Source of the DNA: Clostridia bacterium
GTDB taxonomy: Bacteria; Bacillota; Clostridia; Oscillospirales; Acutalibacteraceae
NCBI GenBank assembly: GCA_017465825.1
Contig: JAFTVI010000017.1
Span: forward strand, 62,001-126,000
Length of the DNA: 64,000 nt
Direction of reading: 5' to 3'
A program made the translations under genes and the position numbers. Below, piece by piece: positions 9,239 through 17,934 of the stretch. The notes below the pieces were generated by a model. That model worked only from the letters and a program-made list of their open reading frames with translations. It did not search any database and was not told the origin of the DNA. Numbering within the stretch: position 1 is the first letter of the stretch; each line of letters opens with the position of its first letter.

Positions 9239-10200
9239 TGAATATGAATAGAAAATTATATGCTCGCGGTATGATTGGGCAGTATTGGTATAATTTTACT
9301 GAGTTATTGGCTTATGCTCTTACATTCAAGCCTGTACCGAATGAACTTATTTATACGAAAAAGCTTTACTACGGTCAGGATAAAATGCAATATATAAATA
9401 CCTGCGAGCGTAAAGACGTGACTGATGAAAAAAAGCCATTGCTTATATATATTCACGGCGGAGGTTGGATTTCCGGTATCACTGAGATGCGAAATACCTA
9501 TTTATTTGAGTGGGCTAAGAAAGGCTTCTTTGTTGCCTCTGTCAGTTATACTTATGCACCCCAGAAGGTATATCCGTACCAGCTTAAAGAAGTTTTTTCA
9601 GCAATTGATTTTATTCTTGATAATGCAGAGATTTATAATATCGATACTGAAAATATTGTTTTGGCAGGGGAGAGTGCAGGAGGTTATTTCGTTACCTATG
9701 CGGCATCCTGTGCAACAGATAATTCCGTGCTTGACAAGCTTAATATAGAGTTTCGTCACCGTGATTCTTTTAAGGTAAACGCAATAGTGTCACATTGCGG
9801 GTGTTATAGTATTGACAGACTTACTGATATAAGCAAAAAACAATCGAAATTTCCGGATATAAAAATGATGGTTTCAACGTTTATGGGAATGAATATCGCT
9901 GATGTTCGAAAACAGATTGAAGCTGATTCATACAATCTTATTTCTCCTGTAGTAACTGAATATTTTCCCCCAATATTTGTTACTTGGGGAGATAAGGATC
10001 TGCTACGGTACGAAGCATTTGATTTTGCAGATGAATTAAAGAAAAATAATGTGCCGTATGTGTTATATAAATCAGATGGAGTTATAGGCTTACATGCATG
10101 GTCGATAGTAACACTGTTTAAGAAAAGCAGAATTTGCCTTGATGAAGCATTTAAGTTTGTAAGTCAGTACATATCATATGAGACTATATTGAAGAATTAG
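9238..10200 (+). CDS. Alpha/beta hydrolase, HSL/esterase-like
   Basis: Serine esterase of the hormone-sensitive-lipase type, cytoplasmic (no signal peptide). The oxyanion-hole motif HGGGW starts at His73, and the nucleophile elbow GESAGG places Ser146. A late D-x-D/H region (FVTWGDKDLL, then GLHAW) supplies the likely acid and His. The length of 320 residues is typical. Its ATG overlaps the GH4 stop (TGATG), so it is translated with the alpha-galactosidase and may remove acetyl or other ester groups from imported oligosaccharides. The true substrate is not visible from sequence. Confidence 0.82.
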   Translation: MNMNRKLYARGMIGQYWYNFTELLAYALTFKPVPNELIYTKKLYYGQDKMQYINTCERKDVTDEKKPLLIYIHGGGWISGITEMRNTYLFEWAKKGFFVASVSYTYAPQKVYPYQLKEVFSAIDFILDNAEIYNIDTENIVLAGESAGGYFVTYAASCATDNSVLDKLNIEFRHRDSFKVNAIVSHCGCYSIDRLTDISKKQSKFPDIKMMVSTFMGMNIADVRKQIEADSYNLISPVVTEYFPPIFVTWGDKDLLRYEAFDFADELKKNNVPYVLYKSDGVIGLHAWSIVTLFKKSRICLDEAFKFVSQYISYETILKN

Positions 10201-10209
10201 TAATTTTTA

Positions 10210-10239
10210 CCCCTGTTGTTGCAACAGGGGACTTTTTTT
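10210..10239 (+). terminator. Rho-independent terminator after the esterase gene
   Basis: CCCCTGTTG pairs with CAACAGGGG around a TTG loop, followed by seven T. Confidence 0.9.
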
Positions 10240-10244
10240 GACGC

Positions 10245-10275
10245 AAAAAGGAACGACACTTTTTGCGCCGTTCCT
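10245..10275 (-). terminator. Rho-independent terminator after ispH-rpsA
   Basis: On the minus strand AGGAACG pairs with CGTTCCT and is followed by TTTTTG. The same stretch can form a competing stem (CGCAAAAAG with CTTTTTGCG) on either strand. Confidence 0.75.
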
Positions 10276-10289
10276 AAAATGTAATAATC

Positions 10290-12359
10290 TTATTCTTCAG
10301 CAGCTGCTTCAGCTTCTGCATTAGCAAGGAGCTCGTCAATAGAAACAGGTGTGCCTTCGGGAAGCTCATCAGCTTCTTCAACAACCTCTTCTTCAACAGC
10401 TTCGGGAGCGAGTAATGCTCTGATTGAAAGTGCAACGTGCTTCTTTTCGAAGTCGATGTCTGTAATCATAACATTTACCTTGTCACCGATATTGAGCTCG
10501 TCCTGAGGCTTTTCAACTCTGTGATTTGCAATCTGTGAAATATGGATAAGACCCTGAATGTGGGGCATAACCTGAGCAAATGCACCGAATGTTGTAAGGC
10601 TTACGATCTGAACCTCAATTGTTGAGCCAACGGGATAATCTCTCTTGAGGATTTCCCAGGGATTGTCCTCAAGCTTCTTGTAGCTGAGAGAAATCTTCTT
10701 ATTTTCAGTATCAATATTCTTGATAACAACTTCAACGGTGTCACCAACATTAACAACCTCTGAAGGATGCTTGATTCTGTTCCAGGAAAGCTCTGTTCTG
10801 TGGCAAAGACCGTGTACGCCGGGAGCAAGCTCAACAAAAGCACCGAACTGTGTAAGTGATACAACAGTACCTGTGTACTTCTGACCAACTTCAACAGCTG
10901 ACCAGAAAGCTTCTCTTGATGCCTTGCGCTCTTCCTTAAGAATTACGCTGATTGAACCGACAACTCTTTTTCTTCTCTCGTCAACATCAATGATTTTGAA
11001 ATCAACCTGTTTGCCGAGGAGATCCTCAAGCTTGTCATTTTTGGAAAGAGTAGCCTGTGAAGCAGGAATAAACACTCTGACACTGTTGCTTACAACAATA
11101 ACGCCTCTGTTAAGAATTTCTGCAACTGTACCGCTGAGAACTTCGCCGCTTGTTTTTGCTTCTGCAACTTTAGCCCAGTTAGCCTGTGCATCATAACGTT
11201 TCTTTGAAAGAGTAATAAAACCGTCTACATCATTAGTTTTCATGATGATAAGATTAAGCTCATCGCCAACCTTAACCGCCTTTGCGGGATCGACTGTAGG
11301 ATCGGCACTAAACTCATCGTAAGGAATAATACCTGTCTGCTTTCTGCCTATATCGACCTGAATTTCAGTAGGAGTTACACGAAGAACTGTGCCAACTACC
11401 TTCTGATCGGAATTAAGACTTTTTAAAGATTCTTCGAGAGCCTGCTCGAATGACATTTCTGAATCAGCGACAGCCTGTCCAAGAGCTTCTGCAGATTCAA
11501 CATTGTTTGTGATTGTTTCGGACATTTTAGAAATTACCTCCTTTATTATGCAGACAGGAGTTGAGGCTCCTGCCGTAACGCCAATAGTTGTGAATCCGCT
11601 GAAATCAATATTTTTTAATTCTTCTGCGGATTCAATAAGAACTGTTTTGGTGTTTTCTTCACAAACAGCTTTAAGTTTTTGTGTATTTGAGCTGTTTTTT
11701 CCACCAATTACAATCATTATATCACACTTATGTGATAAATTGCAAGCCTCTTTTTGTCTTTTTGAGGTCGCATCGCATATTGTATCAAATATTTTTACAT
11801 TTGTACAGACTTTTTTGATTAAATCTGTTGATTTTTTATATTCATCTATGCTGAATGTGGTTTGTGCTACATAAACTATTTCTGATTTTTTAAATTCGGG
11901 ATGATTCTGAATCAATATTTCAAGTTCATTGTAATTTCTGAATACATAGGAATAACCTCTGCAATAGCTTCTGAACCCCTTGACTTCAGGATGGTTTTCA
12001 TCACCGGCTATAACAACAATGTTATCAGGTGTTGACTCACTGTCTACAATGTTCTGTATCTTTTTAACGAAAGGACAGGTAGCATCAAAAAATGATATCC
12101 CCGAATTTTTAATATTATTTAATTCCTGTTTGGTAATACCGTGCGCCCTTATAACCAACTCGCTGTTATCGGGTACATCTCTAATTGCATCTGCAATTAT
12201 TGCGCCGCGCTTACACAGAGAATCAATATACTGCGGGTTATGAATGAGCGGACCGAGTGTGGCAACTTTTTTATCAGATGATAAAAGGTCTTCAACCTTG
12301 TTAACAGCTCTGTTTACACCAAAGCAAAAGCCTGCTGTTTCAGCTAAAATTATCTGCAT
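10290..12359 (-). CDS. ispH: Bifunctional HMBPP reductase / ribosomal protein S1-like fusion
   Basis: Fusion of IspH (LytB), the last MEP-pathway enzyme that makes IPP and DMAPP, to an RNA-binding S1 module. Residues 1-280 carry the three [4Fe-4S] cysteines: Cys12 (GFCFGVNRAV), one in ATCPFVKK and one in ICDATSKRQ. Four S1 repeats follow at about 318, 404, 490 and 577, the last two being the best (VSLTQFGAFVEL, VSLTTFGAFAQV). The tail is acidic and Glu/Ala-rich. This fusion is known in Clostridia, where the S1 part may replace free ribosomal S1. It starts two bases after cmk; cmk followed by rpsA is an ancient pair, which IspH has joined. Confidence 0.95.
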   Translation of the reverse strand: MQIILAETAGFCFGVNRAVNKVEDLLSSDKKVATLGPLIHNPQYIDSLCKRGAIIADAIRDVPDNSELVIRAHGITKQELNNIKNSGISFFDATCPFVKKIQNIVDSESTPDNIVVIAGDENHPEVKGFRSYCRGYSYVFRNYNELEILIQNHPEFKKSEIVYVAQTTFSIDEYKKSTDLIKKVCTNVKIFDTICDATSKRQKEACNLSHKCDIMIVIGGKNSSNTQKLKAVCEENTKTVLIESAEELKNIDFSGFTTIGVTAGASTPVCIIKEVISKMSETITNNVESAEALGQAVADSEMSFEQALEESLKSLNSDQKVVGTVLRVTPTEIQVDIGRKQTGIIPYDEFSADPTVDPAKAVKVGDELNLIIMKTNDVDGFITLSKKRYDAQANWAKVAEAKTSGEVLSGTVAEILNRGVIVVSNSVRVFIPASQATLSKNDKLEDLLGKQVDFKIIDVDERRKRVVGSISVILKEERKASREAFWSAVEVGQKYTGTVVSLTQFGAFVELAPGVHGLCHRTELSWNRIKHPSEVVNVGDTVEVVIKNIDTENKKISLSYKKLEDNPWEILKRDYPVGSTIEVQIVSLTTFGAFAQVMPHIQGLIHISQIANHRVEKPQDELNIGDKVNVMITDIDFEKKHVALSIRALLAPEAVEEEVVEEADELPEGTPVSIDELLANAEAEAAAEE

Positions 12360-12361
12360 AT

Positions 12362-13018
12362 TTACACCTTGATTTTATTAGCTATAGCTTCAATTGATTC
12401 TTCAAGAGTCAAATTACTGCTGTCAATCAGAATTGCATCCTCAGCCTGCCTGAGCGGCGCTGTTTCACGATGTGAGTCGTTATAGTCACGCTGTACGATT
12501 TCCTCAAGAAGAGCATTGTAATCAACTTCAATGCCTTTTTCCGTAAGCTCCTTATATCTTCTGTCTGCTCTGACCTCAGCAGATGCTGTAAGGAAGAATT
12601 TATACTGAGCATCAGGCAGAATTACCGTGCCGATATCTCTGCCGTCCATAACAACATTATGGTTTTTTGCCATATCACGCTGTAAATCAAGAAGAAATTC
12701 TCTTACAGCAGGGATTGCAGAAACGTTTGACGCTGCCATAGAAGCCTCGGGAAGTCTTATTTCTTCAGAAACATCTTCACCGTTGAGAAAAACTCTCTGC
12801 GTGCCGTCAATATATTTGAGTTCAACATTGGTTTCGGGCAGCATTGCAATAACTTTTTCTGTGTCTGTGGTTTCAATACAGTGTTTCAATGCGTTTACAC
12901 TGATTGAACGGTAGAGCGCCCCCGTGTCAACATAAATAAATCCGAATTTTTTTGCTACTGCTTTCGCTACTGTACTTTTGCCTGCGCCTGCAGGTCCGTC
13001 AATTGCAATATTAATCAT
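12362..13018 (-). CDS. cmk: Cytidylate kinase
   Basis: Phosphorylates CMP and dCMP with ATP in nucleotide recycling. The P-loop GPAGAGKST is at residues 8-16, followed by YVDTGALYRS, the CMP-binding DGRDIGTVILPDA and the lid region with RADRRYKEL. The length of 218 residues is standard for Cmk. It lies between the flavoprotein gene (14 bases upstream) and ispH-rpsA (two bases downstream), so all three are likely one transcript. Confidence 0.95.
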   Translation of the reverse strand: MINIAIDGPAGAGKSTVAKAVAKKFGFIYVDTGALYRSISVNALKHCIETTDTEKVIAMLPETNVELKYIDGTQRVFLNGEDVSEEIRLPEASMAASNVSAIPAVREFLLDLQRDMAKNHNVVMDGRDIGTVILPDAQYKFFLTASAEVRADRRYKELTEKGIEVDYNALLEEIVQRDYNDSHRETAPLRQAEDAILIDSSNLTLEESIEAIANKIKV

Positions 13019-13032
13019 AATATATACACCTC

Positions 13033-14265
13033 TTATACCGATTTTCCGGCAAGAACGCCGGTGGAGAATGCAATCTGTAAATTAAAACCGCCTGTGTATG
13101 CATCAACATCAATCACTTCGCCTGCAAAATATAAATTATCACACAGAGTAGACTGCATTGTTTTTGGATTTATTTCTTTTACGCTTACACCGCCTGATGT
13201 AACGATAGCCTCTTCAATCGGTCTGAATTCTTTTACGGTTACGGTAAAATGTTTCAGCAGATAAACTAAATCCTGCCGCATATCCTTTGTAATCTGATTT
13301 ACCTTTAAATCGGTAGGAATACCGCTTAATCTGACAATAACGGGAATCAGTTTGTGTGGGAGAAGCTTTGAAAGCGCATTAGTGATTGATTTGTTTGCGT
13401 TTTCTGCAAAGTCACGGAGTATTCTTGCGTCAAGCTTTTCGTCGCTCAGTCCGGGCTTTAAATCAATTTCTATTGAATATTTGCCATCAGTCAAATTTTT
13501 CATATGTGAGCTTGCGCTGAGGATAACAGGTCCGCTTACACCGAAATGAGTGAATAATAATTCACCGAAATCATTGAAAACTTCGTTATAAGTATCGTTA
13601 TCTCTTACGGTTATGGAAATGTTTTTAAGTGAAAGTCCCTGCAACTGACCTGTCCATTCATCACTTGTTACAAGCGGTACAAGTGCAGGTTTTAATGGCG
13701 TTACTGTATGACCGCACTGACGAGCAAGGGAATATCCGTCACCGGTTGAGCCTGTGAGCGGGTATGACTTGCCGCCTGTAGCAATAATGTATTTATCCGC
13801 TTCGTAAATATTTCCGTTTTCATCCTGTGCTGAAATAATATGATCGTTCTCTGTGTTAAGTTTCACAATTCTTGCCTTGATCTTCTTAACACCGTTGTTG
13901 TTTATAAAAGCATTAAGAGCATCAACAATTTCCACAGCTTTGTCAGAAACGGGAAAAACTCTGTTTCCGCGCTCAATTTTAAGCTCAACACCCAATTCTT
14001 CAAAGAAATCCATTGTGTCGTAAGGCATAAATCTTGAAAAAGCACCGTAAAGGAATCTGCCGTTAACGGGAACATTTTCAATAAGCTCATTAAGCAGAGA
14101 ACAGGCATTTGTTACATTGCATCTGCCTTTTCCCGTAATCATAACCTTTCTGCCGATTCTGTCATTTCTCTCAGCAAGAAGGACATTATTTCCGTTTTTT
14201 GCTGCAAATCCGGCAGCCATACATCCGGCAGCGCCTCCGCCGATTACAAGCACATCATACTTCAT
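13033..14265 (-). CDS. FAD-dependent oxidoreductase, HI0933/YhiN (BaiN-like) family
   Basis: Flavoprotein of 410 residues with the N-terminal FAD-binding GGGAAGCMAA motif (residues 8-17) and the family signature GRKVMITGKGRCNVTN. The C-terminal YFAGEVIDVDAYTGGFN stretch closes the FAD site. The family is often annotated as an aminoacetone-oxidase-like or BaiN-type NAD(P)/FAD oxidoreductase; the physiological substrate is uncertain. It is first in the operon with cmk and ispH-rpsA, an arrangement also common in other Clostridia. A GGAGG-like site (ATCCTCC on the plus strand just above the start) supports ATG 14263-14265. Confidence 0.85.
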   Translation of the reverse strand: MKYDVLVIGGGAAGCMAAGFAAKNGNNVLLAERNDRIGRKVMITGKGRCNVTNACSLLNELIENVPVNGRFLYGAFSRFMPYDTMDFFEELGVELKIERGNRVFPVSDKAVEIVDALNAFINNNGVKKIKARIVKLNTENDHIISAQDENGNIYEADKYIIATGGKSYPLTGSTGDGYSLARQCGHTVTPLKPALVPLVTSDEWTGQLQGLSLKNISITVRDNDTYNEVFNDFGELLFTHFGVSGPVILSASSHMKNLTDGKYSIEIDLKPGLSDEKLDARILRDFAENANKSITNALSKLLPHKLIPVIVRLSGIPTDLKVNQITKDMRQDLVYLLKHFTVTVKEFRPIEEAIVTSGGVSVKEINPKTMQSTLCDNLYFAGEVIDVDAYTGGFNLQIAFSTGVLAGKSV

Positions 14266-14339
14266 CTTTAAATCCTCCGTATATGATGTTTATTGTACTA
14301 TTTTTCTTAAATTATTTCAATATAATTTAAAAATATTTA

Positions 14340-14368
14340 TTGAAATTACCTTTATTATGGTTTATTAT
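14340..14368 (+). promoter_or_regulatory. Promoter of the GH95 gene
   Basis: TTGAAA (14340-14345), 17-base spacer and TATTAT (14363-14368), 38 bases before the ATG. Confidence 0.65.
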
Positions 14369-14406
14369 ATATAAATAATAAATTTTAAGCTATAAGGAGA
14401 AAAACA

Positions 14407-16689
14407 ATGGCAAGAGATTCCGAAATTTTATTTTATAAAAAACCTGCAAAAGCCTGGACAGCCGCACTTCCGATCGGTAACGGCAAAATAGGTGCTATGA
14501 TTTACGGCGGCGCACAAAAGGAAGTAGTATCACTCAATCACGATGAACTCTGGACAGGTTATCCAAGGTCATATACTGATATGTGTTCATACGATAGTTT
14601 CGCAAAGGCCCGTGAGCTTGCGCTTGAGGGTAAACTCGTAGAGGCACAGAATATACTTGAAGCAAATTTTGAGGGTTATAATTCACAGGCATATATGCCT
14701 TTCGGTGATATTGAAATCACTTGCATTAAAGGTATCGTCAAGAATTACTCGAGAACACTCGACCTTGCAAATGCGATACATACCGTAAAGTTTGAAAAGA
14801 ACGGTGTTGAATACAAGAGAGAGTCATTCATATCTGCGCCCGACAATGTAATGGTTATGAATTTTACTGCAAGTGTTGCTAAGTCTGTTAATATTGCAGT
14901 CAGAATGAAATCTGAACTTAAAAATGTCATTTACATTGACGGTGACAGTCTTATCCTTGACGGTACTTGTCCGTCAAATTCACCGTGCAATGAGGAATAT
15001 GAATCTGATTCTTATGAACGTTATCCCTCTGATCCTGCCAAAATGGGTATGAGCTTCAGAGGTGTTGTTAAGGTCAATACAGACGGTGAAGTTGAATATT
15101 CTGACAATACAATTACGGTAAAAAATGCAGACTGTGCAACTCTTTATTTTACCTGTGAAACAAGCTTTAACGGATTTGATAAACATCCTCAGCTGGAGGG
15201 TAAGGAATATAAAAACTCCGCATTGGAAACAATAAATAAGGCTTATAATATACCTTATGAAGTTATCAAAGCTACACATATCAATGATTATAAGTCATTC
15301 TATAACAGAGTAAAGCTTGATTTAGGCACAAATAATAAAGAAAATATCCAGACGGATAAGCGTCTTGCTGAGTTTACAGGTTCTCATAATGATATGGGAC
15401 TTTACACCCTGCTTTACAATTTCGGCAGATATCTGACTATTTCCGGTTCAAGAGAAGGCACTCAGGCAATGAATCTGCAGGGTATCTGGAATCATAGGAT
15501 CACTCCTCCCTGGAGCTCAAACTATACTACAAATATCAATACGGAAATGAACTATTTCCCCACACTTATGATTGACTTGCCAGAAATGCATCTTCCGCTT
15601 ATTGATCTGGTTAATGATATGAGTGTTGCCGGAGAAAAAACCGCAAGAGAAATCTATCACGCAAGAGGCTTCACAGGTCATCATAACTGTGATATCTGGA
15701 GATTGACCACACCCGTTCAGGGCAGTTCTCAGTGGTCATTCTGGCCTATGGCATCAGGTTGGTTCTGCCGTCACGTATATGAGCATTATGAGTACACGCT
15801 TGATAAGGACTATTTAAAAGAAACCGCATATCCCATTCTGAAAAAAGCGGCTGAATTCTACCTTGATATGCTTGTTGAAGATAAAGACGGATATCTTATG
15901 ATTGCGCCTTCAACATCACCTGAAAATGAGTTCGTATGGGACGGAGAAGACTGCTCCGTATCTCAGACTTCAACAATGTCTATGTCAATCATCAAAGAAT
16001 TGTTCATCAACTGCAAAAAGGCAGCTGCAATTCTCGGCATAAATGATGAAGTAATTGATGAAATCAACGAAAAGCAGCCAAAACTCTTGCCGTTTAAAAT
16101 CGGTGCGAAAGGTGACCTGCTCGAATGGTACGATGATGTTGAATGGTGCGAGCAGCATCACAGACACGTATCACATCTTTATGCTCTTCATCCTGCAAGA
16201 CTTATCAATCACGATGAAACACCTGAATTGATAGAAGCGGCAAAGAAAACTCTTGAATACAGAGGCGATAACGGCACAGGCTGGAGCCTTGGTTGGAAAA
16301 TCAACTTCTGGGCAAGACTCTGGGACGGCAATCACGCTCTTAAGCTTATTGATATGCAGTTGCGTCCCGTTGATAATAAATATGTCATAAATTACAAAGG
16401 TGGCGGCGGTACATATCCTAATATGTTTGACGCTCATCCGCCTTTCCAGATTGACGGTAACTTCGGCGCAGTAAGCGGTATTACTGAAATGCTTATGCAG
16501 TCAACAGAGGATACAATTTATCTTCTTCCCGCACTTCCCGATAAGTGGAAAAACGGCTCTGTAAAGGGACTTCGTGCAAAAGGAAATATCAAGGTTGATA
16601 TTGAATGGAAAAACGGTAAACTTGCAGATTATAAATTAAACGGCAATACTGACGGTAAAAAGGTCATTTACGCCGGACAGGTGATGTAA
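14407..16689 (+). CDS. Glycoside hydrolase family 95 (alpha-L-fucosidase / alpha-L-galactosidase type)
   Basis: Inverting glycosidase that removes terminal alpha-L-fucose or alpha-L-galactose. The N-terminal PIGNGKIGAMIYGG and NHDELWTG motifs and the catalytic (alpha/alpha)6 barrel are intact. The Asn pair lies in NINTEMN (Asn376 and Asn378), the general acid Glu506 in TSPENEF, and the conserved Asp683 in FQIDGNFG. There is no signal peptide, so it acts on imported oligosaccharides. The 760-residue length fits intracellular family members. It has its own promoter and an AAGGAG site. The serine dehydratase gene begins one base after its stop. Confidence 0.92.
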   Translation: MARDSEILFYKKPAKAWTAALPIGNGKIGAMIYGGAQKEVVSLNHDELWTGYPRSYTDMCSYDSFAKARELALEGKLVEAQNILEANFEGYNSQAYMPFGDIEITCIKGIVKNYSRTLDLANAIHTVKFEKNGVEYKRESFISAPDNVMVMNFTASVAKSVNIAVRMKSELKNVIYIDGDSLILDGTCPSNSPCNEEYESDSYERYPSDPAKMGMSFRGVVKVNTDGEVEYSDNTITVKNADCATLYFTCETSFNGFDKHPQLEGKEYKNSALETINKAYNIPYEVIKATHINDYKSFYNRVKLDLGTNNKENIQTDKRLAEFTGSHNDMGLYTLLYNFGRYLTISGSREGTQAMNLQGIWNHRITPPWSSNYTTNINTEMNYFPTLMIDLPEMHLPLIDLVNDMSVAGEKTAREIYHARGFTGHHNCDIWRLTTPVQGSSQWSFWPMASGWFCRHVYEHYEYTLDKDYLKETAYPILKKAAEFYLDMLVEDKDGYLMIAPSTSPENEFVWDGEDCSVSQTSTMSMSIIKELFINCKKAAAILGINDEVIDEINEKQPKLLPFKIGAKGDLLEWYDDVEWCEQHHRHVSHLYALHPARLINHDETPELIEAAKKTLEYRGDNGTGWSLGWKINFWARLWDGNHALKLIDMQLRPVDNKYVINYKGGGGTYPNMFDAHPPFQIDGNFGAVSGITEMLMQSTEDTIYLLPALPDKWKNGSVKGLRAKGNIKVDIEWKNGKLADYKLNGNTDGKKVIYAGQVM

Positions 16690-16690
16690 T

Positions 16691-17884
16691 TTGAAATCTA
16701 TTACAGACGTATTTAAAATTGGTTTAGGCCCCTCAAGCTCTCACACAATGGGGCCTGAAAAAGCCGCACAGATATTTCTTGAAGAAAATCCCGATATTGA
16801 TGCTGTTAAAATAATTCTTTTCGGTTCTCTTGCAAAAACAGGCAAAGGACATCATACCGATATTGCGGTTCTGAATCCATTCGGAAATATTGACACAGAG
16901 CTTGTATTTGATACCGAAACAGAGGATTTACCGCACGAAAACACACTCGATTTTTATGGCTACAAAAACGGGGAACAGGTTGTATATATGCGTGCAATGA
17001 GCATCGGCGGCGGTGATATTTCTATTCTCGGCAGACCTGACAAAGAAAAACTTGATATCTATCCCGAAAACAGCTTTACCGAAATTGCACAGTTCTGCAA
17101 ACATCATAATATGCGTATAAGCAATTATGTTTTTATGTATGAACCGCAGATCAGAGATTATCTTTATGAAGTATGGTTCGCTATGAAGGATTGCATAGAG
17201 AAAGGCTTATCTGCAACAGGTACGCTCGATGGCGGACTCGGTGTTGAGCGTAAAGCGCAGTATCTGTATAATCAGCGTCATATTGACGAGAGCGAGGTTA
17301 CGAGAGAGAACCGCACGGTTTGCGCATATGCATTTGCCGTAGGCGAGCAGAATGCATCGGGTGGTACTGTTGTAACGGCTCCGACCTGCGGCGCCAGCAG
17401 TGTTTTGCCGTCAGTTCTTAAATATATGCAAGAGAAAAAACGATTCTCAGATGAAAAAATCATTGATGCGCTGGCTGTTGCGGGTATTATCGGTAATATA
17501 GTCAAAACCAATGCGTCCGTAAGCGGTGCTGAGTGTGGATGTCAGGCAGAAATCGGTACAGCTTGCTCGATGACGGCGGCGGCACTTGCCGAGTTGTTTG
17601 AAATGGGTATAGACCAGATTGAATACGCCGCTGAGGTTGCTATGGAGCATCATTTGGGACTTACCTGTGACCCCATTAACGGCCTTGTACAGATTCCCTG
17701 TATCGAAAGAGGTGCAGTTGCCGCAATGCGTGCAATAAATGCACTCAATCTTGCTAATTTCCTTTCAACAACAAGAAAGATTTCATTTGACCTTGTTGTT
17801 GAAACTATGTATGAAACAGGTAAGGACTTAAAACACACCTACAGAGAAACCTCTGAAGGCGGACTTGCAAAATTATATCAATAA
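16691..17884 (+). CDS. sdaA: L-serine ammonia-lyase, iron-sulfur type, single chain
   Basis: Deaminates L-serine to pyruvate and ammonia using a labile [4Fe-4S] cluster. The N-terminal beta domain starts with GLGPSSSHTMGPEKA; the alpha domain begins near residue 215. Cluster cysteines are visible in TAPTCGASS, GAECGCQAEIG, TACSMT and GLTCDPINGLVQIPC. At 397 residues it is shorter than the E. coli single-chain enzyme (about 454), mainly in the beta domain. The start is TTG at 16691, since AGGTGA lies just upstream and no ATG exists in register. It sits one base after the GH95 stop, so the two are probably co-translated; no metabolic link is obvious. Confidence 0.9.
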   Translation: MKSITDVFKIGLGPSSSHTMGPEKAAQIFLEENPDIDAVKIILFGSLAKTGKGHHTDIAVLNPFGNIDTELVFDTETEDLPHENTLDFYGYKNGEQVVYMRAMSIGGGDISILGRPDKEKLDIYPENSFTEIAQFCKHHNMRISNYVFMYEPQIRDYLYEVWFAMKDCIEKGLSATGTLDGGLGVERKAQYLYNQRHIDESEVTRENRTVCAYAFAVGEQNASGGTVVTAPTCGASSVLPSVLKYMQEKKRFSDEKIIDALAVAGIIGNIVKTNASVSGAECGCQAEIGTACSMTAAALAELFEMGIDQIEYAAEVAMEHHLGLTCDPINGLVQIPCIERGAVAAMRAINALNLANFLSTTRKISFDLVVETMYETGKDLKHTYRETSEGGLAKLYQ

Positions 17885-17921
17885 AAAGTAAGAGGACTGA
17901 TGCTTAGTGCAAAAGTCCTCA
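17884..17921. repeat. 38-bp hairpin repeat, copy A (convergent-gene junction)
   Basis: GAGGACT pairs with AGTCCTC, framed by AAAAGTAA and followed on the plus strand by AAATTTTTATT. The same 38 bases occur inverted at 44517-44554 with one mismatch. It fills the gap between sdaA (plus) and dapB (minus), so it probably terminates transcription from one or both sides. Confidence 0.85.
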
Positions 17922-17934
17922 AATTTTTATTTAA

